A DNA stretch of 64,000 nucleotides from NCBI GenBank assembly GCA_029007295.1, contig JAQXHN010000033.1, positions 1 to 64,000 of the forward strand, written 5' to 3'. The position numbers and the translations under genes are program-made. The DNA is from Clostridia bacterium (lineage in GTDB: Bacteria > Bacillota > Clostridia > Oscillospirales > CAG-272). Shown here piece after piece: positions 29,817 to 39,797 of the stretch; within the stretch, counting starts at the first letter, position 1, and every line of letters begins with the position of its first letter. The notes beneath the pieces were generated by a model. The model was not told where the DNA came from and searched no databases. It saw only the letters and a program-made list of their open reading frames with translations.

Positions 29817-31364
29817 TCATTTAATGTTAGATAATTTTTTTATAACAACGGCCGCCTGAGCCCTTGTGGTTGCGGCAGTCGGTGAAATAAAGTGCTCGGA
29901 CGTGCCCGATATCAGTCCTATCGACAACGCCCAGCTCATTGCGTCTCGCGCCCATGTATGGGTCGTCCAATAGTCCCAATAATAGCTTACATCTGCTCTT
30001 TGCAAGGTTGAAATTTTCTTATATTGGCAGTATTTGTATGCAAACAGCACAAATTGCTCTCTTGTTAAATACTTATTCGGCGCAAAACCGTTTTCCGTAC
30101 CGGAGGTTATTCCGTTTTTGTATGCCCATTCAACGCTTTTTGCATAATAGCTTCCGATGTTTACATCCCAAAAATGCGATTTGTTTCCAAAGGAGGATAG
30201 ATCATCTCCGGATAATTTCGAAAGGACAGTCACAGCCATAGCTCTTGTAAGCTTTGCATCCGGCGAAAAAGTAACCGTGCTTGTGCCTGTCATTAAATTA
30301 TTATTGAAACAGAAATATATCGGCTCGTAGTACCATTTTCCGTACATAACATCTCCGAACCTGTCGCCCGTAAACAAAGCCTCAATATAAGTGTCCCCGT
30401 AAACAGTATACGAAAAAGTTTGCTGTGTGGAAACAAGCTTATTATTGATGTACCAACCTATAAACGAATTACCGGAATCGGGATATGCGGTTACGGATAC
30501 GATAGAACCTATTCTGCATACCGCCGAATCATTAAGCCAGCCTGCAAATTTATAGCCGTAATTATTCTTGTTAAAATGCTCTATTCTTGCACTCATCTGC
30601 ACACTTTTTGCACTTACGGCGCTTGTTTTTACGGTACCGTTGTAATTTTGTCTTACTCCGACATAAGCAAAAGCATTTTTTGTTTGCGAAACAGGAACAG
30701 TAGCTGCGTCATATGCAGCGCAACGGGACTCGTTTTTAACATAGGTTGAAGCAAAGGCCTCCCTTGGAACACAGTAATAACTGTGCTTGTTGACGCCTCT
30801 TTTTTGAGTTACGTTATGCTCAACCTGAGGATCGAAAATATAATATTTTCCGTTTATAAGTATTTCTACCCACACATGGTCATAAACGGTTGACGAGGTA
30901 TACATTTTTCCCGTTCTGATATAAGCGTCAAGTCCTATTGCGCGCATAGCAATCATAAACGCGCTCGAAAAATTGTCGCAAACCCCTGTTTTTTCAACAA
31001 AAGGACAGTATCCGAAATATAATACATAAAACGGAATGGGAATTTCATTTCTTGAATTATAATCATATGTAGGATAATACGAACCGAGCTTATAGGACAT
31101 ATTATTTACAAACCAATCATATATGCTTTGAACCAAATCCGAGGTGGTAGCGCATTTGCCCTTAAATGATGACAAGAAATTTTCAACGGTTTTGTCCATC
31201 AGCATGAATCCGGTTTTCTGCGGATATAATTTAACGTTATTGAGTATATCGGCTGACTGTGCGAAATAATCGGTTTTTGCACTAACCGTAAACGAAGGTA
31301 TACAACCGAGCGATGTAAAAACAATCAGTATAATACTAATTATCCTGATGATATTTTTTTTCAT
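29817..31364 (-). CDS. Secreted transglutaminase-like protein with bacterial repeat and C-terminal SLH domains
   Basis: Signal peptide; GVCDNFSSAFMIAMRAIGLDAYIRTG, YDHVWVEILINGKYYIFDP (Cys/His/Asp triad order); three SLH-like units such as LTRAMAVTVLSKLSG. Confidence 0.88.
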   Translation of the reverse strand: MKKNIIRIISIILIVFTSLGCIPSFTVSAKTDYFAQSADILNNVKLYPQKTGFMLMDKTVENFLSSFKGKCATTSDLVQSIYDWFVNNMSYKLGSYYPTYDYNSRNEIPIPFYVLYFGYCPFVEKTGVCDNFSSAFMIAMRAIGLDAYIRTGKMYTSSTVYDHVWVEILINGKYYIFDPQVEHNVTQKRGVNKHSYYCVPREAFASTYVKNESRCAAYDAATVPVSQTKNAFAYVGVRQNYNGTVKTSAVSAKSVQMSARIEHFNKNNYGYKFAGWLNDSAVCRIGSIVSVTAYPDSGNSFIGWYINNKLVSTQQTFSYTVYGDTYIEALFTGDRFGDVMYGKWYYEPIYFCFNNNLMTGTSTVTFSPDAKLTRAMAVTVLSKLSGDDLSSFGNKSHFWDVNIGSYYAKSVEWAYKNGITSGTENGFAPNKYLTREQFVLFAYKYCQYKKISTLQRADVSYYWDYWTTHTWARDAMSWALSIGLISGTSEHFISPTAATTRAQAAVVIKKLSNIK

Positions 31365-31393
31365 TATTATTCCCGTCCTTTTGTATTTATCTA

Positions 31394-31423
31394 ATTATAA
31401 CTTATTTTGACCTTTTTTGTCAA
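31394..31423 (-). promoter_or_regulatory. Promoter for transglutaminase/SLH gene
   Basis: Minus strand TTGACA - N18 - TATAAT. Confidence 0.65.
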
Positions 31424-31429
31424 GTAAAC

Positions 31430-31450
31430 AAAAAACCGCCTCTCGGCGGT
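31430..31450 (-). terminator. Terminator at the end of the accessory operon
   Basis: Minus strand ACCGCC-gaga-GGCGGTTTTTTG. Confidence 0.85.
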
Positions 31451-31476
31451 GCTTTGTATTATCAATATAAGTACAA

Positions 31477-32061
31477 TTATGAAGTCGGGTCATACCCGAA
31501 AAATTCAGTTGCTCTGTCATATTGGACGGTTTCTGCCTGGGCAACAACAGACAGTTTTACAGAGTCATCTATGCTGTTATCAACGGAAATTGAACCGATA
31601 AAGCTGAGCTGTTTATTTTGATTTAATGCGCTTGTATAATAATAGTATCCGTCTTCATGCTCTACCCAGCCGTCGGAAAGCGTAAAATTAATGTCAGGAG
31701 CTTCGATAACCGTTCCTTCCGAATCGGTTGCGGATATAAACATTTTGACTCTCAGGCATGCTTTTGAGGTTTCCTTGTTCTCTAATGTAGAAAACTGAAC
31801 GTACAAAGGCGCAAGTGAGACTAATTGATTTTTAGAATACGTATTCGCAGAATCGAACGAAGTATTATCTCTTGTTTTTACTTCAGCCTTAAAATCCGAA
31901 ACCATCACATTGGTTTTTACATAATTAGAAGACTTAAACCATGACAGCACTCCTACCGTGCCGACCAAAACCGTTGCAAGTATTGCAACGCATAATAAGC
32001 AAATAAGAATAATATAATTTTTTCTTTTTTTATTCCACAAAGTTGTTTTTTTCTTGCTCAT
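31477..32061 (-). CDS. Small membrane/secreted protein with TM-'SWF' leader motif
   Basis: NYIILICLLCVAILATVLVGTVGVLSWFKSSNYVKTNVMVSDFKAEV; beta-rich remainder. Confidence 0.75.
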   Translation of the reverse strand: MSKKKTTLWNKKRKNYIILICLLCVAILATVLVGTVGVLSWFKSSNYVKTNVMVSDFKAEVKTRDNTSFDSANTYSKNQLVSLAPLYVQFSTLENKETSKACLRVKMFISATDSEGTVIEAPDINFTLSDGWVEHEDGYYYYTSALNQNKQLSFIGSISVDNSIDDSVKLSVVAQAETVQYDRATEFFGYDPTS

Positions 32062-32101
32062 AAAAAATATATATACCTTTCGGCTTGAAAAATATCAAAG
32101 C

Positions 32102-32746
32102 TTAACTTATATCTTCGGAGAAGGAAAAGCTTGCTTCAATACTTCCGTAGTCTAAGCTTCTTGTTCCCTGGCTTCCCGTTTCACCGAAAAAATAATAACC
32201 GTCTGTATCCTCCGAAGCTGCGTCAATGTATTCTCCAAAGTAAATAATATAAAATTCGGCTTTATAATTATTGTTCTGTTCTGATTCGGAATTAGGCTTC
32301 AACGGGATGTAATATATGCTCCTATCCCTTTTGCTGTCCGTAGCTTTATTTAATTCCGATATCCATTCGCTCTGTTCTATGCTGTCCGTAACCAAATAGT
32401 GCAACAAGCTGTTGTTTGCAGAAATTTCCACTTTAATATAACCGTTTGCAGGGTAATTTACCGTGAATTTGTCAGAACATATATTTTTACTGTCGACAGA
32501 GCCTATTTTTGCCGCTGAAGGAAGAAAAATTTCTTTTTCACTCTCTCCCTCATATTCAACGTCAATATCCTTATACTCTAATGAAACTCTTATACCGTTA
32601 GCTGTAGCCTTGTTTTCTGTTTTAAACCACGCCAAAACCGAAATAACAAGTATAATAAGCGAAGCAAGAAGCAAACACAATGACTTTATAAAACCTAAAA
32701 AAGTTTTCTTTTCCGACATTTGCCGATAAATACTTTTGTTTTTCAT
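32102..32746 (-). CDS. Small membrane/secreted protein with TM-'AWF' leader motif
   Basis: SLCLLLASLIILVISVLAWFKTENKATANGIRVSLEYKDIDVEY. Confidence 0.75.
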   Translation of the reverse strand: MKNKSIYRQMSEKKTFLGFIKSLCLLLASLIILVISVLAWFKTENKATANGIRVSLEYKDIDVEYEGESEKEIFLPSAAKIGSVDSKNICSDKFTVNYPANGYIKVEISANNSLLHYLVTDSIEQSEWISELNKATDSKRDRSIYYIPLKPNSESEQNNNYKAEFYIIYFGEYIDAASEDTDGYYFFGETGSQGTRSLDYGSIEASFSFSEDIS

Positions 32747-32780
32747 TGTGTCTCCCCCTTTTTTCGTTTATTCTGTTTTA

Positions 32781-35726
32781 TCAGTTATTTGTGTTACTGT
32801 AATATATACCCCAAGGTCTTGCATTTTCCGAAACGGAAATCTTAACATATATCTCGTCTGCGTCGTTAAAGGTAAATTTATTATTATAATCTACGACAGA
32901 TACGGGAGCTCTGCCGACGGCATAATTTTCGGCGGTCACAACGAACGGAGCGTATAATATATCGTTATATATCATATCTGAAAACGTTATTTCACCGTTA
33001 TTACCGTTAATCAAAAACGAACCGAAGGATTCGCCCTTTTTACTCAGAGATAAAATAGCGTTACATGCGTCATTTACCAAAACCAATGCGTTACCGGACA
33101 TATCCGTGTCAAGCTGCTTCGGGGTATCGAAAATATAATTTACCCTGACGTTTTTGCTGTTAAACAGCAGAATGCGTTCATTGTCGGAAGAATCAGACAA
33201 TTTACACAAGCATACGCCGTTTGAATTACGTATAAATGCTCCGTCATAATAGGAATACATATCATTTACAGCCTCACCTGCAAAATTATATGCGCCAATA
33301 TATGTTAACCCGGAAAAGGTCGCATTTATAAATGTTCTCGACGTCGAATCCTGTGCATATATAACGGGTTTTATAAATACGGAGTAAGCCGTAGGATAAA
33401 TGCTGTAAAGGGACGAAATACACGGATAATTATCCGGAACGGCACTCCAGCCTGAACCGAGTAAATTGTTTGAAATCAGCTCAGAGGTTTTCTTGGAAAC
33501 GGTCGAAACAGGCAATTTTCCTACGCTTTGACCGTCATAATAAGACAATGAAATCAATCCCGAGCCGCATGTTATACCGTTTTTCAATCCGTTAATTGAT
33601 TGATTATAGAGCATACCGCAGAAAAGCGAGCTTGAAACCGCTCCGTTTCCGGTTCCGATTATTCCCGCCATATCAACCTTAAGTGATTCTTCTTCAATAC
33701 TTTTATACGTATCGTTGGCTATAACGGCGCTTGAATAACAGTCGGTAAAATCACAATTTGAATAACCGGCAATACCGCCCATTGCGCCCGAACAATTCGA
33801 AGAATAACAAAGTCCGTTCGAAACAAGCTTATTAATCGAAAACCCTTGTTTTTCAATCTTACCGAAAATCATACCTGCATATTCTTCGCCGTTAAGCACT
33901 GTTCCGGATACCATAATATTATTGATCTCAGCAGTGACTACAGATGACGAAATAAAACCTATAAGAGCTCCGCTGTTCCTTGCGTTGCCGGTAAGGCTTA
34001 TATTCTTTAAATATATATTTTTTACTTCGGCATTAGCATTGTCTGCTATATTCGAAATAAAGCCTGCGCTTTCGGTAAGCGGAGCGTTTGTAATAATTTT
34101 CATACCCGAAACAGTCTTATTGTTTCCGTCAAATATTCCAGAAAACTCAGACATAGGAATAAACGCTTCGTCTTCATTTGTATATGAGATATCGCTGTTT
34201 AATGTAAAAATGCAATCGGCTGCCTGACAGTACACCCTTAATGCCTCAAGCTCTTGCTTTGTAGATATTACCGCATCATAGAAATTATTCGAAGAATCGT
34301 AAGATACGGTTGAAATATAAGGATTATTATCCCCGATATGAACGAAAATTTCTCTAGTTAGTGAGCCGTATTGACAGACAAATACTATATCGCCTGATGT
34401 AGAAAAAACATACTCGCCTGTTACGGCATCATAGTACGAGCCGGTTAGCTTTACATCATCAGAGTAAATTAAATCAGAATAGCTTTGGTCCGGATCGAAA
34501 TAATATTCATCCGTACCTCCCGTAATTCTCCATGTCACCAAGCTTTTTGATAAATACGCTACGCTGTACTCCGTTTCGCTTGAAACCGGATAAAATTCTC
34601 TGCCTGTTGCTACGGATAACGACAGGTCATTGACCTGACCTAGGTTAACCTGTGCACAGGATAATATCGACAATTCATCCATCGAAGAGGTTTTCATTCG
34701 TCTGATAGCTGAAATTTGCGGATAAAATCCGTTGCCGCAGTCAGAAAAATTCCATAAAGCCCTGTCGGAATTTGATTCGGGAATATCAATGTCGGTATTG
34801 TCGAACATTGCCGTATAATCGGCAGACTTCGGGTCAAATCCGTGAGTATCGTTAAGATAGCTTTCCTGTCTTTGAAGAGAGACGGTTTTGTCATAATATA
34901 CATTATCACCGAGATTTGAAGGCTCAAGGAAGGCACCTATGGATTTCACAGAGCCGGTAAAAGCGTTTGTAATACAAAGAGATGTATATCCGTTTGTATA
35001 CGACGCATTTTTGCTGAAGCCTACAAGTCCGCCTATATAGTGATATCTATGTGTATTTTTAATATAACCTGAGGAATAAGAGCCTGTTACTGAGCCGTTA
35101 CCATGATATCCTACAAGCCCGCCTATATATGAGACCGTAGTATTATTTATATTATATTTTACGTCGGATTCCGTAATATTTTCATAAATATCGCATAAAG
35201 ACGCCGATTTTTTGATATTCAGAACGGCGTCATCGTTGCATTTACCTACTAAGCCTCCGACATAACATTTTTTATTTCCGTCAACCGAGATAACCGAATC
35301 TGCTATGGAGGATACAATGGTTACGTTTGCTCCCGGCTTAACCTCTCCGATATACGCACCGAATGCTTCCCCGTTTTCAACATCAGGATCTATTACCGTC
35401 ATATTGTAAAGAGCAAGAGAGGTTACCGTACACGTACCGCTGCAGCTCTTTAATAATCCGTTTGTAGTCTTCATGTTTTTGATTGCATAGCCGTTTCCGA
35501 TAATGCTGATGTCAGTTACGTCCTTTGAGCTTATAACTCCCATATCCGACATATCTATATCGGAAGTTAATTCAAAATTCTGACAGTTTTCTATTGCGGT
35601 TTTTAATTCGGTGGCATTGCTAACCTGAACCTCTCCCAAAGCATAAGATTGAGGAAGTAAAGCGGCAAAAGAAGACATGATAATAATTAACGACAAAATA
35701 ATACTGTTCAGCTTCCGTAATTTCAT
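32781..35726 (-). CDS. 981-aa secreted protein with GLUG-like beta-helix repeats
   Basis: Signal peptide MKLRKLNSIILSLIIIMSSFAALLPQSYA; repeats YVGGLVGKCND, YIGGLVGYHGNGSVTGSYSSGYI, YIGGLVGFSKNASYTNGYTS, GGIAGYSNCDFTDCYSSAVI. Confidence 0.8.
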   Translation of the reverse strand: MKLRKLNSIILSLIIIMSSFAALLPQSYALGEVQVSNATELKTAIENCQNFELTSDIDMSDMGVISSKDVTDISIIGNGYAIKNMKTTNGLLKSCSGTCTVTSLALYNMTVIDPDVENGEAFGAYIGEVKPGANVTIVSSIADSVISVDGNKKCYVGGLVGKCNDDAVLNIKKSASLCDIYENITESDVKYNINNTTVSYIGGLVGYHGNGSVTGSYSSGYIKNTHRYHYIGGLVGFSKNASYTNGYTSLCITNAFTGSVKSIGAFLEPSNLGDNVYYDKTVSLQRQESYLNDTHGFDPKSADYTAMFDNTDIDIPESNSDRALWNFSDCGNGFYPQISAIRRMKTSSMDELSILSCAQVNLGQVNDLSLSVATGREFYPVSSETEYSVAYLSKSLVTWRITGGTDEYYFDPDQSYSDLIYSDDVKLTGSYYDAVTGEYVFSTSGDIVFVCQYGSLTREIFVHIGDNNPYISTVSYDSSNNFYDAVISTKQELEALRVYCQAADCIFTLNSDISYTNEDEAFIPMSEFSGIFDGNNKTVSGMKIITNAPLTESAGFISNIADNANAEVKNIYLKNISLTGNARNSGALIGFISSSVVTAEINNIMVSGTVLNGEEYAGMIFGKIEKQGFSINKLVSNGLCYSSNCSGAMGGIAGYSNCDFTDCYSSAVIANDTYKSIEEESLKVDMAGIIGTGNGAVSSSLFCGMLYNQSINGLKNGITCGSGLISLSYYDGQSVGKLPVSTVSKKTSELISNNLLGSGWSAVPDNYPCISSLYSIYPTAYSVFIKPVIYAQDSTSRTFINATFSGLTYIGAYNFAGEAVNDMYSYYDGAFIRNSNGVCLCKLSDSSDNERILLFNSKNVRVNYIFDTPKQLDTDMSGNALVLVNDACNAILSLSKKGESFGSFLINGNNGEITFSDMIYNDILYAPFVVTAENYAVGRAPVSVVDYNNKFTFNDADEIYVKISVSENARPWGIYYSNTNN

Positions 35727-35747
35727 ATCAATGCCTCCTTTAATTTT

Positions 35748-36317
35748 TTATTTGTCGCCACCGTCAGCTTTATCCTTGCGGTAGGGACGATAAATTGATA
35801 TCACAAATTCAATAAAATATATAATTACAATTATAAAAAGCGGAAAAACGGTAAGGAAAAAGGAAACTTTTTTATCAGACAAAAAGCCTAAAATTTTTCC
35901 CATTTTTACCGATGAAAAAACAACCTTGCCTATTACATTCTTTTCATCGACTTTATATTTATCAACACTGACATGTGCGTCGCCGATTGTTGTAAATATT
36001 TTTCTCTTTCCGTCGTTTTCGATTGCATAAATTCGGTGAGTATTAACTTTACCGTATATATCGGGATCGGATGATCTAAATGATATTATATCACCTACTT
36101 TTAATTCATCCGCCTCGGTAGTATGTATTATAATTACAGTACCCGCTTTCAGCGTCGGCTCCATACTTCCCGTTGTAATTCTGTAAAGCCTGTAGCCGAA
36201 AAGCGAGACGCCGTCGTCCGATCTTATAATAAGAGTAAATAACAGAAACGAAAGCGATAAAATAACAAGTATTACCGAGATTACGGTAAAAAACTTTGAT
36301 TTCTTGTTTTTTTTCAT
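35748..36317 (-). CDS. Signal peptidase I, SipW/ER type (Ser-His)
   Basis: YRITTGSMEPTLKAGTVIII, VNTHRIYAI (His rather than Lys), C-terminal TM. Confidence 0.88.
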   Translation of the reverse strand: MKKNKKSKFFTVISVILVILSLSFLLFTLIIRSDDGVSLFGYRLYRITTGSMEPTLKAGTVIIIHTTEADELKVGDIISFRSSDPDIYGKVNTHRIYAIENDGKRKIFTTIGDAHVSVDKYKVDEKNVIGKVVFSSVKMGKILGFLSDKKVSFFLTVFPLFIIVIIYFIEFVISIYRPYRKDKADGGDK

Positions 36318-36322
36318 TGATG

Positions 36323-38125
36323 TTATTTATTATCGTCCGCTTTCAATATACTTTCCGGAATCATCTGAATAAAATCCGTTTTTAAATCGTCCGATTGACC
36401 ACCGATTACCGGAGCACCGGATTCGGAAATATCAGCATTTTCCCTTGTGTTATTTTGCTTTGACTTTGCACTGTCCTTCTTTAGAGCAATTTTATTCTTC
36501 TCTTTTTCTTTTTGAGCTTTTGCTTTAGCCTTTTCTTTTTCCTTAAGGGCCAGCGCCTTAGCCTTCTCTTTTTCCTTTAATGCCAAAGCCTTTGCTTTTT
36601 CTTTTTCCCTTAACGCCTTTTCTTTCGCTTTAGCTTTTTCTCTTTCCTTTTGAGCTCTTTCCTTTGCCTTAGCTTTTTCTTTCTCTTTAATGGCTAATTC
36701 TCTGAGCTTTGCCTTTTCCTTTTCCTTTTTCGCTTTTTCTTTTGCTTTCTCAAGCTCCTTTGCTTTCCTTGCGGCTGCTTTTTCTTTCTCCCTTTGAGCC
36801 AGAAGCTTTTGTCTTTCCTTCTCCTTCTCGATTGCTCTTTGTTTCTGAAGCTTTTCTCTTTCTTCCTTACGCTTCCTTGCCGCTTCTTCCCTTTCAATTC
36901 TCAAGCGTTCTTTTTGCTTTTCCTTCTCTATGCGTTTCTTTTCAATCTCAGCAAGGCGCGCTTCTTCTTCCCGACGGGCCTTTTCAATCGCAAGACGTTC
37001 CGCTTTATCCGCTTCAAGAGCATTTTTAATAGCTTCTTCAACGACAGAATCGTCTTTTTCACGTTTTTTCGCAGCTCTCGTAATTTCGTCGAGAAATACC
37101 TTTCTAACCTCCGTTTCGGTTACGTTATAATCTTCAACGATTTCTTCAATAATATTCTTAATAAACTTGGGTTTAATCTGTCTTTGCTTTCTATGAGTAT
37201 CGTATTCTTCATCGGAATCTGCATTTTTCTTTAAACACATATAATTTAAAGCTAACGTATTATAAAGTGCAAATACACTCTGTTCGTCAAGCTGCTTATA
37301 TTCATTAATCGAATCAATAGAATAGCCGATTTCATTGTATGTTTCAATGAACTGCCAAAGCATAAGACACTTTTTGAAATTCGGATCCTTTAGAATTACG
37401 TTGGTTCTCATAATCGGAGGACGAACCGGAACGCTTCCTTTCATACTCTTTGCAAAAGGCGAAAGCATAAATCCCTTTAAAATTCTGTCAAGACGGTCAA
37501 TACGGGCAAAAGCATTCATATGCTTAGTATCCGTTTCAAGCATGGATTGCGTTTGGTGAGCGCTTATCTCTACCTTATACGAAACGTTTTCATCTGTATT
37601 AACAAAATTGCCCTCCATACCGAGCTCTGCAATTTCCTCATCCTCGGTAACGGCAAAAAGAACGTTTCTCCTCGTCTCGACAAACTCTAAAACCCTTTTA
37701 AGCAATGTATATATAAAGCGGTTCTCATAAATATCAAAGCTCTCTTCACGGTATACGTTTAAAATCTCATTCGGAGTAACATTTCCTTTAGGGTCAACCT
37801 TGGCGATGAGATTGGTATGCTGTGCAAGATGACGTACAGATTCGTTTGTTATGCGACGCGCTTTCTCGATCGGTACAATCTCATCCTCCTGAACTATAAA
37901 TCTTCGGGGGTTTCGTATTATCGAGTCAAGCTCAACTATACAGTCTTCGATTTGAGTTATCCATCTGTCATCAATTTTTTTATCCCTTTTCTTATGATAA
38001 AAGGATATTTTCTTTCTGCCGGCGCCGATATTTGCAATAACAAAATTATAGAAATCGTCGCTCTCAACCAAGTCAACAAATTTATTATAATATTCCCGAT
38101 AGACTTTTTCAACTTGCTGTGACAC
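36323..38125 (-). CDS. 600-aa protein: 'ENRF' (DUF2357/McrC-like) N-terminal region plus long charged coiled coil
   Basis: VYREESFDIYENRFIYTLLKRVLEFVETR, then about 220 aa rich in K/E/A/R (KEKEKAKALALKEKEKAKA). Confidence 0.65.
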   Translation of the reverse strand: MSQQVEKVYREYYNKFVDLVESDDFYNFVIANIGAGRKKISFYHKKRDKKIDDRWITQIEDCIVELDSIIRNPRRFIVQEDEIVPIEKARRITNESVRHLAQHTNLIAKVDPKGNVTPNEILNVYREESFDIYENRFIYTLLKRVLEFVETRRNVLFAVTEDEEIAELGMEGNFVNTDENVSYKVEISAHQTQSMLETDTKHMNAFARIDRLDRILKGFMLSPFAKSMKGSVPVRPPIMRTNVILKDPNFKKCLMLWQFIETYNEIGYSIDSINEYKQLDEQSVFALYNTLALNYMCLKKNADSDEEYDTHRKQRQIKPKFIKNIIEEIVEDYNVTETEVRKVFLDEITRAAKKREKDDSVVEEAIKNALEADKAERLAIEKARREEEARLAEIEKKRIEKEKQKERLRIEREEAARKRKEEREKLQKQRAIEKEKERQKLLAQREKEKAAARKAKELEKAKEKAKKEKEKAKLRELAIKEKEKAKAKERAQKEREKAKAKEKALREKEKAKALALKEKEKAKALALKEKEKAKAKAQKEKEKNKIALKKDSAKSKQNNTRENADISESGAPVIGGQSDDLKTDFIQMIPESILKADDNK

Positions 38126-38162
38126 GATACTTTACTCCATACATAATTTTGAATTTAATTTA

Positions 38163-39746
38163 TCAGAAAAGCTTCTTTAATCTAAGCAGATATTCCTTGG
38201 AGGTCTGCATATTTTGCTTGCCGAACATCTTATCCATATATGTAATAAGACCGTCGATTTCATCGCGAATAAATGAAAGATTTAGGCTCTCGAATTTGCG
38301 GAATACCTTTTGTGCAAGCACGTAATCAAGACCGTCTATTTCGGTTCCGCCGCAACCAACATAAGCCGGAACAAAATCCTTTAGCTGTTTAACAATACGG
38401 TTGCCGAAAGCGAGACGGAAATGTTCAATAACATAATCGTCCAGCTCTGAAATTTTATCAAGGTTCTCTTTTGAAACTTTATATTTTTGTTTAGCGTCGT
38501 CAAACATAGCTTCCAAATGTTTGTACGACAATGCAAGATGTCCGGTATACGGAGCGTCAAAATATTTACCCTTAGTATTTATGTCTATAGGCATTGCACG
38601 GTCATAAACCTTATCCGTAATGGCAAATGTAGAGTCGTCGTTGTTTGCCGTTCCGATATACCACATATTTTCAGGCAATTTCATTCTTCCTTCTACTACC
38701 ATTCTGGGGTCTGACGGCCATGCGGACGGAACGAGGTCTACAACCCACTCGTCTCTCGTCGGCATTTCAAGAATAGACAGCAACTCGGCAAAATAGTATT
38801 CTACTCGAGCTATATTCATCTCGTCAAGTATAGTAACGTATATGTTGTCGGTATACTTTGCTTCGTACATTTTCTTTAATACTTCGGTTTCGTTAAATCT
38901 CTTGGTAAATTCATTAAAATAACCGAAAAGCTCGGTGCGGTCTCTCCACGAAGGCTGAACCGACGCTATTGTTGCGTCATTCTGCAAAAATTTACCGAAT
39001 GCATATGGCAACGATGTTTTACCTGTACCTGATATACCCTGTAATATAAGGAGTCTTGTAGATGCAAACGACGCAATAAAAAGTCTAATAATTTTTTCGT
39101 CGTAGAAAAGCCCCATTCTTGAACATGCAAAATTGCGGAACATGTCGCATATTTCGGGAAGTGTAATATCGTTATTGTACACGGGAGCTACATAGTCGGC
39201 ATAGGATATGTCAACCATTTTCAGCTTATAAAATCTTCCTATCTCGTCATCAGTCAAAGGCTTGGGAGTATCAACCGAATCAGCTTCTTCCGTTTGATTT
39301 TCATCGGTAGAAGCATTCTCGGCAGCGTCTCCTACAGTTAAGTTTTCGTCATAACTGTCAGGGGCAAGACCCAGCTGAGAAACCTTCATTGCAAGTATTT
39401 TATCTTTTTCTTTTGTAATCTTTATTATCTCTCTGTTGAGACGTCCGACCTCTTCAAGCACTTCTTCCTTTGAAACAAGGGACTCGCGGAATCTTATATA
39501 CTTTCTGATCAAAAGATAGATAAGGAAAAGAATAGACGCAATAAGGGCGAGCATTACAAGAGCGATAAAAACGGAAAGCACCCATTCCAGCACGCCGAAA
39601 TCCTTGCTGTATTCACCGAATACCTTTATATATTTCGGAAAATTAAATATTTGGACTATACCGTTAAAAATTCCGGTAATAATTTTCCATAGTCCTCCTA
39701 AGAATACAAGAATAAAATCTTTAGAAAATTTTGCGAGGTTCTCCAT
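38163..39746 (-). CDS. Membrane-anchored McrB-like AAA+ ATPase
   Basis: N-terminal TM VLSVFIALVMLALIASILFLIYLLI; Walker A GISGTGKTSL; Walker B VTILDEMN followed by IARVEYYFAELLSILE; IGTANNDDSTFAITDKVYDRA. Confidence 0.88.
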   Translation of the reverse strand: MENLAKFSKDFILVFLGGLWKIITGIFNGIVQIFNFPKYIKVFGEYSKDFGVLEWVLSVFIALVMLALIASILFLIYLLIRKYIRFRESLVSKEEVLEEVGRLNREIIKITKEKDKILAMKVSQLGLAPDSYDENLTVGDAAENASTDENQTEEADSVDTPKPLTDDEIGRFYKLKMVDISYADYVAPVYNNDITLPEICDMFRNFACSRMGLFYDEKIIRLFIASFASTRLLILQGISGTGKTSLPYAFGKFLQNDATIASVQPSWRDRTELFGYFNEFTKRFNETEVLKKMYEAKYTDNIYVTILDEMNIARVEYYFAELLSILEMPTRDEWVVDLVPSAWPSDPRMVVEGRMKLPENMWYIGTANNDDSTFAITDKVYDRAMPIDINTKGKYFDAPYTGHLALSYKHLEAMFDDAKQKYKVSKENLDKISELDDYVIEHFRLAFGNRIVKQLKDFVPAYVGCGGTEIDGLDYVLAQKVFRKFESLNLSFIRDEIDGLITYMDKMFGKQNMQTSKEYLLRLKKLF

Positions 39747-39797
39747 AAATTCCTACCTACCTTTGTAGTTATTTTAATAGTGCATAAAGAAAATTAT

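Noticed and set aside
36470-36990. CRISPR array or non-coding tandem repeat
   Set aside because: Repeats have no constant repeat/unique spacer structure and stay in frame with the coiled-coil coding sequence.
36694-37234. Several overlapping ORFs on both strands in the KEKAKA region
   Set aside because: Repetitive purine/pyrimidine tract gives open frames in many phases; only the 600-aa frame has an upstream conserved domain.
36323-39746. Conventional McrBC/type IV restriction system
   Set aside because: ATPase is TM-anchored, partner has no visible nuclease motif, and no other defence genes are present nearby.
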